Shown: positions 1-5,216, counted from the first letter of the stretch. The stretch: DNA of 5,522 bases from an uncultured Clostridia bacterium (GCA_934613185.1 CAKTSO010000126.1:1-5522); one strand, 5' to 3'. Notes: generated by a model not told the origin, from the sequence alone. Made by a program: numbers and translations.

Positions 1-504
1 CATCAAAAGGCGCAGGATGCCGTATTCGATCGGCGTCAGGCGCACCGGCTCTCCGTCGACGCAGACGCTCTTTTTCTCATCGTCCAGTTCGATGCCGCCG
101 ACGCTCAGCACGCCGCTTTTGGGCGTCTGACCGCCAAGGCGTTCGTAGCGGCGAAGCTGGGACTTGACGCGCGCGATGATCTCGATCGGGCTGAAGGGTT
201 TGGTCACATAGTCGTCCGCGCCGACTCCGAGGCCGATGACCTTATCCGCGTCCTCGCTTTTGGCCGTGAGCATGATGACCGGGATATTGCTGAACTCGCG
301 CAGGCGCGAAAGCGCCGTGATCCCATCCATGACCGGCATCATCACGTCCATCAGGACAAGGGAAATGTCGTCGTTTTTGCGCACCGCATCGAGCGCTTCC
401 TGCCCGTTGGAGGCCGTGTAGATCGTGTAGCCCTCGCCGGACAGATAAATTTTCAGCGCCGAGACGATGTCGCGTTCGTCGTCGCAGATGAGAATGCTGC
501 TCAT
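1..504 (-). CDS. OmpR/PhoB-family DNA-binding response regulator (partial, C-terminus outside window)
   Basis: Cytoplasmic transcription regulator of a two-component system; a partner histidine kinase would phosphorylate it. 168 residues are visible. Residues 1-120 form a receiver domain: acidic pocket D8-D9 (ILICDDERD), phospho-acceptor D53 in LVLMDVMMPVMDG, switch T80 in VIMLTAK, and K102 in DDYVTKPFSPIE. An arginine-rich linker (RVKSQLRRYERLG, 112-124) typical of VanR/PhoP-like members leads into the start of a winged-helix output domain (VGGIELDDEKKSVCVDGEPVRLTPIEYGILRLLM), where the window ends; a full protein of this family is about 225-235 residues. The start is ATG at 504 with GGAGGT about 7 bases upstream. 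The domain calls are certain from motifs; the signal sensed and target genes are unknown. The kinase, if adjacent, would lie left of position 1. The upstream region carries a possible autoregulatory direct repeat. Confidence 0.95.
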   Translation of the reverse strand, partial: MSSILICDDERDIVSALKIYLSGEGYTIYTASNGQEALDAVRKNDDISLVLMDVMMPVMDGITALSRLREFSNIPVIMLTAKSEDADKVIGLGVGADDYVTKPFSPIEIIARVKSQLRRYERLGGQTPKSGVLSVGGIELDDEKKSVCVDGEPVRLTPIEYGILRLLM

Positions 505-561
505 ATTTCTACCTCCGATGTTATCGTAACAGACTCGCATTTAAGAACAAAGCCCGAAAGC

Positions 562-583
562 ACTTAAGATTGCTTTAACAAGA
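562..583 (-). promoter_or_regulatory. Putative response-regulator box (TTAA-N7-TTAA direct repeat)
   Basis: On the minus strand this reads TCTTGTTAA-A-GC-A-AT-C-TTAA-G-T. It holds two TTAA half-sites (578-575 and 567-564) exactly 11 bp apart, the helical spacing used by OmpR/PhoB-family regulators that bind direct repeats. It matches 18 of 22 positions of the segment at 2653-2674 upstream of the degV-like gene. It lies just downstream of the candidate -10 box of the response regulator gene, a position suited to repression. An inverted repeat AAAGCA / TGCTTT (557-562 and 571-576) overlaps it. Binding by the encoded regulator is inference. Confidence 0.4.
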
Positions 584-586
584 ATC

Positions 587-595
587 AGTATAGCA
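587..595 (-). promoter_or_regulatory. Candidate extended -10 promoter of the response regulator gene
   Basis: The minus strand reads TGCTATACT, an extended -10 (TGn) plus TATACT at 592-587, about 85 bases upstream of the ATG at 504. No convincing -35 is seen at 16-18 bp, where the sequence is already the upstream terminator. An extended -10 can work without one, but the call is tentative. Confidence 0.45.
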
Positions 596-604
596 TATCC
601 CGAT

Positions 605-644
605 AAAAAATGCGCCGGTTCTCAAAACCGTGAGAACCGGCGCA
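605..644 (-). terminator. Intrinsic terminator of the lipid kinase gene
   Basis: A perfect 14-bp inverted repeat (631-644 with 611-624, GC-rich, 6-base loop 625-630) is followed on the minus strand by six T residues (610-605). It begins 14 bases after the stop codon at 659 of the diacylglycerol-kinase-like gene, and so separates that gene from the response regulator gene. Confidence 0.93.
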
Positions 645-658
645 CAATCTTCTTTTTG

Positions 659-1567
659 TTACTTCTTTTCCGGCACCATGACGCGGATCGCATCGGGTAC
701 GTTGCAGATCTTGATGTGGGACGCGCCCTTTTCGTATTCGCCGTCGAGCGTCCAGTCGACCGCGGCGTCCATCTCGATCGTCACGGAGCGCGTCGCGCAG
801 AAATGAAGGAACGGCGCGTTGTACTGCTGCGTCAAAAGGCTGTAGATGATCCGGCCCAGGTCCTGCATGTTGTCGGGCGCTTCGACGAGAAGAACTTCAA
901 ACAGGCCGTCGTTCATGTCGACCGTGTCTTTGTCCATTTCCAGCACGCCGGCAATGCTCGTGGCGTTGCTGAACGCGGTCAGAAGGTACTCGCCGGTAAA
1001 CTCCCTGCCCTCTTCGGTCGTGATGTGCATCGGGATCGGACGGATCTGCGACAGGTCTTTCACGCCCTGCAAAATATACGCAAGGTGCCCCAGAACGTTT
1101 TTGACGGACTGGGACGTGGAATAGCACACGTTCGTGAACGCGCCGCAGGAGGCGACGTAGGAATAATACCTTCCGTTGAACGAACACACGTCGAGCGTCT
1201 GCGCGCGGCCGGAGACGATGTCGCGGGCGCAGCGCATGATGTCGTGCGACAGACCCATGCTCGCGCCGAAATCGTTTGTGCTCCCGGCGGGGATATAGCC
1301 GATGCGCGCGGTGAATCCGTTTTTCACCATGCCGTCGACGACTTCGTTGAGCGTGCCGTCGCCGCCGATGCAGACGACCAAATCGGCCTCTTCCCCGTAC
1401 TGCGCAACAAAATCGCGCGCGTCGCCGCCGGCACGCGTCACAAGCGTCGTGCAGCAATAGCCCGCGTCTTCGAACACGCCGAGCATCTCCGCCAGAAAAC
1501 GGTTCGCCCGCTTCATTCCCGCGCGGGGATTCAGGATCAAAACAAGTTTTTTATTCATCTCGAGCAT
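659..1567 (-). CDS. Diacylglycerol kinase family lipid kinase (DagK/YegS/BmrU-like)
   Basis: Cytosolic or membrane-associated kinase that phosphorylates a lipid alcohol, probably diacylglycerol to phosphatidic acid, with ATP. 302 residues, normal for the family (about 290-310). The N-terminal nucleotide-binding domain shows NPRAG (13-17), the signature GGDGTLNEV (68-76) and IPAGSTNDF (92-100). The C-terminal beta-sandwich domain ends with the DGE motif (275-277), conserved in soluble DgkB/YegS-type enzymes. No signal peptide or membrane segment is seen. Start choice: GGAGGG at 1584-1579 lies 11 bases before ATG 1567; another ATG three codons later (1558, MNKKLVLILNPRAG) is also possible but is 20 bases from that site. 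The gene has its own promoter and terminator and follows the degV-like gene. In Gram-positive bacteria DgkB recycles diacylglycerol released during lipoteichoic acid or glycolipid synthesis, which would suit the neighbouring glycosyltransferase. The exact lipid substrate cannot be read from sequence: undecaprenol and sphingosine-like kinases share the fold. Confidence 0.93.
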   Translation of the reverse strand: MLEMNKKLVLILNPRAGMKRANRFLAEMLGVFEDAGYCCTTLVTRAGGDARDFVAQYGEEADLVVCIGGDGTLNEVVDGMVKNGFTARIGYIPAGSTNDFGASMGLSHDIMRCARDIVSGRAQTLDVCSFNGRYYSYVASCGAFTNVCYSTSQSVKNVLGHLAYILQGVKDLSQIRPIPMHITTEEGREFTGEYLLTAFSNATSIAGVLEMDKDTVDMNDGLFEVLLVEAPDNMQDLGRIIYSLLTQQYNAPFLHFCATRSVTIEMDAAVDWTLDGEYEKGASHIKICNVPDAIRVMVPEKK

Positions 1568-1578
1568 TTTGGTCTCGT

Positions 1579-1584
1579 CCCTCC
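1579..1584 (-). promoter_or_regulatory. Ribosome binding site deciding the lipid kinase start
   Basis: The minus strand reads GGAGGG, 11 bases before ATG 1567 and 20 before ATG 1558. It favours 1567 and excludes an in-frame TTG at 1612, which lies upstream of it within the expected promoter and leader. Confidence 0.7.
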
Positions 1585-1617
1585 GTGCGCTTTTTCCACA
1601 GTTGTCCTTCAAGCAAA

Positions 1618-1646
1618 GTTATAACAAAAGCGTTCGTCCTTTACAA
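1618..1646 (-). promoter_or_regulatory. Sigma-A-type promoter of the lipid kinase gene
   Basis: On the minus strand, -35 TTGTAA (1646-1641), a 17-bp spacer and -10 TATAAC (1623-1618). This predicts a transcription start near 1611 and a leader of about 45 bases. It lies between the degV terminator and the kinase start, so the kinase can be expressed independently. Confidence 0.65.
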
Positions 1647-1698
1647 GAACCCGTTCGCGATTTTTACGCCGCGTTTATCCCGCGTTTTCTTTTGTTTC

Positions 1699-1734
1699 GA
1701 AAAAGCGGAAGACGATCTTGTCTTCCGCTTTTTC
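1699..1734 (-). terminator. Intrinsic terminator of the degV-like gene
   Basis: Perfect 15-bp inverted repeat (1720-1734 with 1699-1713) with a 6-base loop (1714-1719), 22 bases after the stop at 1757. The descending arm ends in five T residues that pair with A residues at the base of the stem, so the U-tract is mostly inside the hairpin. The sequence is symmetric and could also stop transcription from the other strand. Confidence 0.85.
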
Positions 1735-1756
1735 AGTTTACGCATCAAGCCGCGAT

Positions 1757-2614
1757 TCAATGCGGCTTTCGCATATAGAGAATGCCGAGCGTCTCCGGGC
1801 CGCAGTGGCCGCAGACGGTGCATCCGGCGTAAGTGTAGTGGATTTCTTCAAAGTCGACGTATTTTTTGACCTCTTCGAGCACCGCACGGTCGATCTCCTC
1901 CGGCCCGCTGCTTCTTGTGATGAACAGGCGGCGCGGATCGATGTCGTCGCGATCCTTCAAATGATCCGTCACATAGCGCACGAGACACTTTTCGTAAGAG
2001 CCGCGGTATTTTTTCCCGACGCCCATCTTGCCGTCTTTGACTTCGATGCTGGGTTTGATGTTGAGCGCGCTGCCCATGATCGCCGACGTCGCGCTGCATC
2101 GCCCGCCTTTATAAAGAAAAATAAGATTGCTGATGACAAAGCTGGCTTCGACGAGGCCGGTCAATTCCACGCACGCTTTTTGGATGTCCGAAGCATTCAT
2201 GCCCTCTTCGGCCATTTCCGCCGCGCGAAGGACGATATGTCCGATGCCGGTGGAAAGATTTCGGGAATCCACGGGGTACACGCCGCCCACTTCCTCCGCG
2301 GCAAGGCAGGCGTTCTGGTAGCAGGAAGAAAAATCCGATGAGATATCGATGTGCACGATCTCGCAATCTTCCTCTTCCTTCATGCGGGAGAACACATCGA
2401 TGTAGTCCTGCACGGAGACCGCCGCGGTCTTCGGGAGCACCTTTTTTTCGCGGAACAGGTCGAAGATCATGTCGGGATTGACGTCGACGCCGTCGCGGTA
2501 CATCGCGCCGTCGAGATTGACGTACAGCGGCAGGATCGTGATGCCGTACCGTTCGACAAGTTCCGGAGATAGGTCGCAGGTACTGTCCGCCGTAATTCTG
2601 ACTTTTTTCGTCAT
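1757..2614 (-). CDS. DegV family fatty-acid-binding protein (FakB-like)
   Basis: DegV proteins bind a fatty acid. Those acting as FakB present it to the kinase FakA, which makes acyl-phosphate for phospholipid synthesis. 285 residues, the usual length. Hallmarks in order: VRITADSTCDLS (5-16), ILPLYV (27-32), the PKTAAVS segment (61-67, family usually P-x-T-S-Q-P-S, with T63 kept), SSDFSSCYQ (92-100, usually SSGLSGTYQ), DSRNLSTGIG (116-125), FLYKGGRCS, and near the end HCGPETLGI (270-278). Cytosolic, no signal peptide or membrane segment. ATG at 2614 is preceded by GGAGGT (2632-2627) at a long 12-base spacing, but the DegV fold begins at residue 5 and no closer start exists. An unusual C-x2-C-x2-C (265, 268, 271) sits at the C-terminal motif. 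FakA is not in the window. The downstream user of acyl-phosphate could be the PlsY-like protein encoded immediately upstream. Family is certain; a FakB role is inferred. Confidence 0.95.
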   Translation of the reverse strand: MTKKVRITADSTCDLSPELVERYGITILPLYVNLDGAMYRDGVDVNPDMIFDLFREKKVLPKTAAVSVQDYIDVFSRMKEEEDCEIVHIDISSDFSSCYQNACLAAEEVGGVYPVDSRNLSTGIGHIVLRAAEMAEEGMNASDIQKACVELTGLVEASFVISNLIFLYKGGRCSATSAIMGSALNIKPSIEVKDGKMGVGKKYRGSYEKCLVRYVTDHLKDRDDIDPRRLFITRSSGPEEIDRAVLEEVKKYVDFEEIHYTYAGCTVCGHCGPETLGILYMRKPH

Positions 2615-2643
2615 AAAGAAACACGCACCTCCATTTCACTGGC

Positions 2644-2672
2644 ATTATAGCAAATTAAAATCGCATTAACAA
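2644..2672 (-). promoter_or_regulatory. Near-consensus sigma-A promoter of the degV-like gene
   Basis: On the minus strand, -35 TTGTTA (2672-2667), a 17-bp spacer and a perfect -10 TATAAT (2649-2644) extended by TG (TGCTATAAT). Transcription would start near 2637, giving a leader of about 23 bases that carries the GGAGGT site. It lies in the 107-bp gap after the PlsY-like gene. Confidence 0.85.
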
Positions 2673-2674
2673 GA
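2653..2674 (-). promoter_or_regulatory. Putative response-regulator box overlapping the degV promoter
   Basis: The minus strand reads TCTTGTTAA-T-GC-G-AT-T-TTAA-T-T, with TTAA half-sites at 2669-2666 and 2658-2655, 11 bp apart. It matches the segment at 562-583 at 18 of 22 positions. It covers the -35 box and most of the spacer of the degV promoter, so part of the likeness (TTGTTA) may simply be promoter sequence. Regulator binding is inference. Confidence 0.38.
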
Positions 2675-2721
2675 CGCGATTGTCGTGTGTATCCACCGTT
2701 TTCGCGCAAAATGTTTCGTTT

Positions 2722-3387
2722 TTAGTTCGAAAGCGCGCGAAAAACCGCGATTCCGACCACCGCGAGGCAGATCACCGTTAACCCGACGCGGTTGACTCGA
2801 ACGGTCATTGTTTCGCCCTGATACCGCACCAGATGCCGGATGACCGCCGTCAAAGAAATCAGGATCACGCCGATCGTCACGCCCGGGCTCGGGCCGAAGA
2901 ACAGCATGATGAGATTCAAAAGCAGGAACGTCACGATCGATCGATAAAAATTCGGATAGACGACGATGATGAGGGAGAACAGCAAATACAGCGCCGCCAG
3001 CGCCAGAACGGGGCCGTTCTGCGGCAGAATCCCCAAAAGCGCGCCGAAGGACACGGCGATCGCCTTGCCGCCGCCCTTGAACCCCCAATAGACGGGGAGC
3101 GCATGCCCCAGAACGGGCGCTGCCAGCACGAGCGAAAACGCGAGGTTCGCCGTATCCAGCCGCTGCGCCGCAAGATACACGGGCACGAAGCCCTTTGCAA
3201 GCTCCAGAAAAAGCACGATGCTCCCGACGACGGGGCCAGCGAATGCAAACGCGTTCGCCGTGCCGGGGTTGCCGTCGTCGCTCAGGCGCACGACGTCCAC
3301 GCCGCGAAGCTGTTTTGGCACGATCCTTGCAAATAAAATACTGCCGGATAAATAACCGATGATGGCAAAGAAAACGTAAGGAGTCAT
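2722..3387 (-). CDS. PlsY-like glycerol-3-phosphate acyltransferase, divergent
   Basis: Integral membrane protein of 221 residues resembling PlsY, which transfers an acyl group from acyl-phosphate to glycerol-3-phosphate, the first step of phosphatidic acid synthesis in most bacteria. Several hydrophobic segments are visible (about 3-23, 50-73, 82-101, 112-143, 150-182), plus an extra one at 202-218 after the last motif. PlsY motifs are recognisable but altered: motif 1 reads DVVRLSDDGNPGTAN (31-45) instead of D-I-R-x-x-G-S-G-N-P-G-A-T-N; motif 2 reads GHALPVYWGFKGGGKAIAV (94-112), where the family has GHxFPxxxxFKGGKGVAT; motif 3 is shortened to RHLVRYQGE (184-192), keeping R-H and G-E but losing the usual Asn. 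ATG 3387 overlaps the upstream glycosyltransferase stop by 4 bp (ATGA), so translation is probably coupled; only a weak ribosome site precedes it. Family placement is good; substrate and activity are uncertain. Confidence 0.88.
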   Translation of the reverse strand: MTPYVFFAIIGYLSGSILFARIVPKQLRGVDVVRLSDDGNPGTANAFAFAGPVVGSIVLFLELAKGFVPVYLAAQRLDTANLAFSLVLAAPVLGHALPVYWGFKGGGKAIAVSFGALLGILPQNGPVLALAALYLLFSLIIVVYPNFYRSIVTFLLLNLIMLFFGPSPGVTIGVILISLTAVIRHLVRYQGETMTVRVNRVGLTVICLAVVGIAVFRALSN

Positions 3388-4505
3388 GCCCGTTCCGCCT
3401 TTTTCTGCGCAAGACGCACAAGAAGTTCTTCGATGCGCGCCGCCGAATCCGGGTGCGCGCAGCGCTTTTGATGCGCGATCATGTCCGCGCGAAGGCGTTC
3501 GTCGTGCAGAAGCTTCTGCCCCGCCTGCGCCTGATGCTTCGCGCCGTCCGCGGGAAGGGAAAGCCCGTGCGACGCGAAGAAAGCGCGGTTTCGCGTCTCG
3601 CAGCCGGGGATGGGTTCGGTGTGAACGATCGGAATGTTTTTCACGAGCGCTTCGGTCGACGTGAGGCCGCCGGGCTTGGTGTATACGACATCGCACGCGT
3701 CCATATAATCGCTGACGCGGTCGGTGAAGCCGACAATATGCACCCGCGGATTGCCGGAAAACTCGCTCTCCAGCATTCGGCGCATGGATTCGTTGCTGCC
3801 GCAGACGGCCACGGTCTGCGCGTTTTCGTCCCGCGCCAGCTCTGCCACAAGCTGCCGCACGCCGCCGAAGCCCATGCTGCCGCCGATGACAAGATGCCCC
3901 GGAAGATCGCAGAGCCCAAGCTCGCGCCGCGCCGCCGCTTTGTCTTTTTTCACGGCAAAGCGCGCATCCACAGGGATGCCGAAGGGATAAAGCGCCGAGG
4001 TCTCCATCCCGCGCGCCGCATATTCGGGCAGAAGATCCTCATGCGGCAGGATATACGCGTCGCAGTGCGTCTCCTCCCAAAACGGGATGCAGGTGTAATC
4101 CGTGCAAATGACGACGCTCGGGATGTCGAGCATGCCGCGACGGCGCATGTCGGTGATCGTCTCCGCCGGGAAAAGATGCGACATGACGACGGCCTCGAAC
4201 CCGTTTTTTCGAATGTACGCGTCAAGCAGACCGCGAAGGCGTCCGTTTGCAAAATACACGGGCGAGCGGCGCTTGTCGGAGCTGATGCGCATGGCGATCG
4301 AATACGCGCCGCCAAACAGGCGCGGCGTGCTTTTGGCGACGTTGACATACGTCTTGCCGACCGTGCGCGCCGTGCGTTCGCTGCGAAGCGCGAAGGCGTC
4401 CGTCAGCGTCACGTCGTGTCCGTGCGCCGCAAGATACGCCGCGGTCGCTTTCGCCGCCGCGTTGTGTCCGCCGCCCGTGCTGCACGACAGGATCAGTATT
4501 TTCAA
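3384..4505 (-). CDS. MGDG synthase/UgtP-like glycosyltransferase (GT28-type)
   Basis: Peripheral membrane glycosyltransferase of the MurG/UgtP/MGDG-synthase type. Relatives transfer a sugar from a UDP-sugar to diacylglycerol to make glycolipids that act as membrane lipids or lipoteichoic acid anchors. 373 residues (B. subtilis UgtP is about 380). The N-terminal acceptor domain starts with ILILSCSTGGGHNAAAKA (3-20, glycine-rich GGGHN motif) and contains VVICTDYT (131-138) and LYPFGIPVD (172-180). The C-terminal nucleotide-sugar domain has LVIGGSMGFGG (205-215), VHIVGFTDRVSDYMDACD (255-272), KPGGLTSTEAL (277-287, sugar-nucleotide contact) and PIPGCETRN (298-306, like PxPGQExxN in UgtP). The start is TTG at 4505, supported by a very strong AAAGGAGGT 6 bases upstream and by the motif beginning at residue 3. 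It is the second gene of the operon, 38 bp after the acetyltransferase stop, and its TGA overlaps the PlsY-like start. Sugar (glucose or galactose), acceptor and processivity cannot be told from sequence. Confidence 0.92.
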   Translation of the reverse strand: MKILILSCSTGGGHNAAAKATAAYLAAHGHDVTLTDAFALRSERTARTVGKTYVNVAKSTPRLFGGAYSIAMRISSDKRRSPVYFANGRLRGLLDAYIRKNGFEAVVMSHLFPAETITDMRRRGMLDIPSVVICTDYTCIPFWEETHCDAYILPHEDLLPEYAARGMETSALYPFGIPVDARFAVKKDKAAARRELGLCDLPGHLVIGGSMGFGGVRQLVAELARDENAQTVAVCGSNESMRRMLESEFSGNPRVHIVGFTDRVSDYMDACDVVYTKPGGLTSTEALVKNIPIVHTEPIPGCETRNRAFFASHGLSLPADGAKHQAQAGQKLLHDERLRADMIAHQKRCAHPDSAARIEELLVRLAQKKAERA

Positions 4506-4511
4506 AAAATG

Positions 4512-4520
4512 ACCTCCTTT
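4512..4520 (-). promoter_or_regulatory. Strong ribosome binding site fixing the TTG start of the glycosyltransferase
   Basis: The minus strand reads AAAGGAGGT, close to a full anti-16S match, followed after 6 bases by TTG (4505). No in-frame ATG lies nearby, so TTG is the start. The strong site may compensate for the weak start codon. Confidence 0.88.
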
Positions 4521-4543
4521 TTATCAGAATGGTTTTCGATATG

Positions 4544-5035
4544 TCAGAACTCGAGCACCATATCGTACCAGACCGCGCCGCCGTGAACGGATGCCGCCAC
4601 GCCGAGCAAACGGAATCCGAAGCGCGAATAATACTCGATCTTTTCTTTTTTGCACGTCAGCGTCACGCCGCGCCGCCCCTGCGCTTTGGCACGCGCGCAG
4701 AATTCCTCGATCAGCGCCGCCGCGACGCCGCGGTGCCGGTCCGCCGGATGGACGCAGACGCTGAAGATCGCCTGATACGCGCCGTCCTCTTTGTGGCAGG
4801 CCGTGCTTTCAAACATGTCGTCCGTGATCGTCTCGGAATCCGTCACCGCGCCCATGATATACCCGACCGGCACGCCGCACGCGTCTTCCGCCACGAGAAA
4901 ATGCGACGGATACGCCTCGATGCGCGCCGCGATCGACTCGCGCGAAGCGCCCTCCGCGGGCGGAAAGCCGAGCGTCTCGATCAACGTACAGACAGAAAGG
5001 TCGTCCGGGCGGACTTCCCGAATGCAATACGCCAT
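4544..5035 (-). CDS. GNAT family N-acetyltransferase, arylalkylamine N-acetyltransferase-like
   Basis: Cytosolic acetyl-CoA-dependent acetyltransferase of 163 residues. The sequence follows the bacterial AANAT-like pattern: IREVRPDDL (5-13), FPPAEGASRESI (24-35), FLVAEDACGVPVGYIMG (46-62), TDSETITDDMF (65-75), the acetyl-CoA loop VCVHPADRHRGVAAALI (93-109, with R-x-x-G-x-A), LTCKKEKIEYYSRFGF (126-141) and SVHGGAVWYDM (149-159). Y136 aligns with the proposed catalytic tyrosine of vertebrate AANAT (Y168 in YQRFGF); the paired catalytic histidines of the animal enzyme are not present. AANAT-like enzymes acetylate aromatic amines or polyamines; the substrate here is unknown. ATG 5035 is preceded by AAAAAGGAGGG with about 5 bases between; the frame is open further upstream but that extension crosses the promoter and terminator. 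First gene of a likely three-gene operon with the glycosyltransferase and PlsY-like genes; why an acetyltransferase heads a lipid operon is not evident. Confidence 0.93.
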   Translation of the reverse strand: MAYCIREVRPDDLSVCTLIETLGFPPAEGASRESIAARIEAYPSHFLVAEDACGVPVGYIMGAVTDSETITDDMFESTACHKEDGAYQAIFSVCVHPADRHRGVAAALIEEFCARAKAQGRRGVTLTCKKEKIEYYSRFGFRLLGVAASVHGGAVWYDMVLEF

Positions 5036-5086
5036 TGTTCCCTCCTTTTTCGTTTTTTCACGGCAGTAAAAAACTTCCGCATCGTC

Positions 5087-5116
5087 ATTATACCACGCGC
5101 GTTTGTCCGCGCTCAA
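5087..5116 (-). promoter_or_regulatory. Sigma-A promoter of the acetyltransferase-glycosyltransferase-PlsY operon
   Basis: On the minus strand, a perfect -10 TATAAT (5092-5087) with a TG extension (TGGTATAAT), an 18-bp spacer and -35 TTGAGC (5116-5111, four of six consensus bases). The predicted start near 5080 gives a leader of about 45 bases. It lies between the upstream terminator and the acetyltransferase start. Confidence 0.8.
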
Positions 5117-5175
5117 GTTTGCGGCGCATGCGTGACAGTTTGCCGAAAATTGTTTCCAACCGCTTCCCGGGCAGC

Positions 5176-5205
5176 AAAAAAACAGGGCCGTACAGCCCTG
5201 TTTTT
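5176..5205 (-). terminator. Intrinsic terminator of the synthase-like gene
   Basis: An 11-bp perfect stem (5195-5205 with 5178-5188) around a 6-base loop (5189-5194), with core AACAGGGC / GCCCTGTT, followed on the minus strand by a run of seven T residues (5182-5176). It lies 12 bases after the stop at 5217. A-rich on one side and T-rich on the other, it could act in both directions. Confidence 0.93.
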
Positions 5206-5216
5206 CATCAGATTTC

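Noticed and set aside
1568..1612. Upstream TTG start (1612) for the lipid kinase
   Set aside because: It coincides with the predicted transcription start, and the ribosome site at 1584-1579 lies downstream of it.
656..1624. Long plus-strand open frame (322 codons) opposite the lipid kinase gene
   Set aside because: It mirrors the kinase almost exactly, has a low-complexity Arg/His/Ala/Val-rich product with no recognisable motif, and no ribosome site. It is a GC-rich codon shadow.
1632..1650. GTTC...GAAC dyad near the kinase -35 box
   Set aside because: Arms of only 4 bp around an 11-base spacer; expected by chance and not seen elsewhere in the window.
1747..1768. Small hairpin AAGCCGC / GCGGCTT across the degV stop codon
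   Set aside because: Only 7 bp, with no T-tract, and a much stronger terminator follows directly. Probably chance.
1718..2341. Plus-strand open frame (207 codons) opposite degV
   Set aside because: No motif or ribosome site; it starts inside the degV terminator and covers a clear DegV coding region.
3388..3696. N-terminal extension of the PlsY-like frame up to 3696
   Set aside because: It lies entirely within the glycosyltransferase gene in another frame and is Arg/Ser-rich. The membrane protein begins naturally at MTPYVFFAIIGYLSGS from ATG 3387, overlapping the upstream stop.
3453..4586. Long plus-strand open frame (377 codons) opposite the glycosyltransferase
   Set aside because: Its length rivals the real gene, but the product is an Arg/Ala/His-rich shadow without family motifs, while the minus strand encodes a clear UgtP-like protein.
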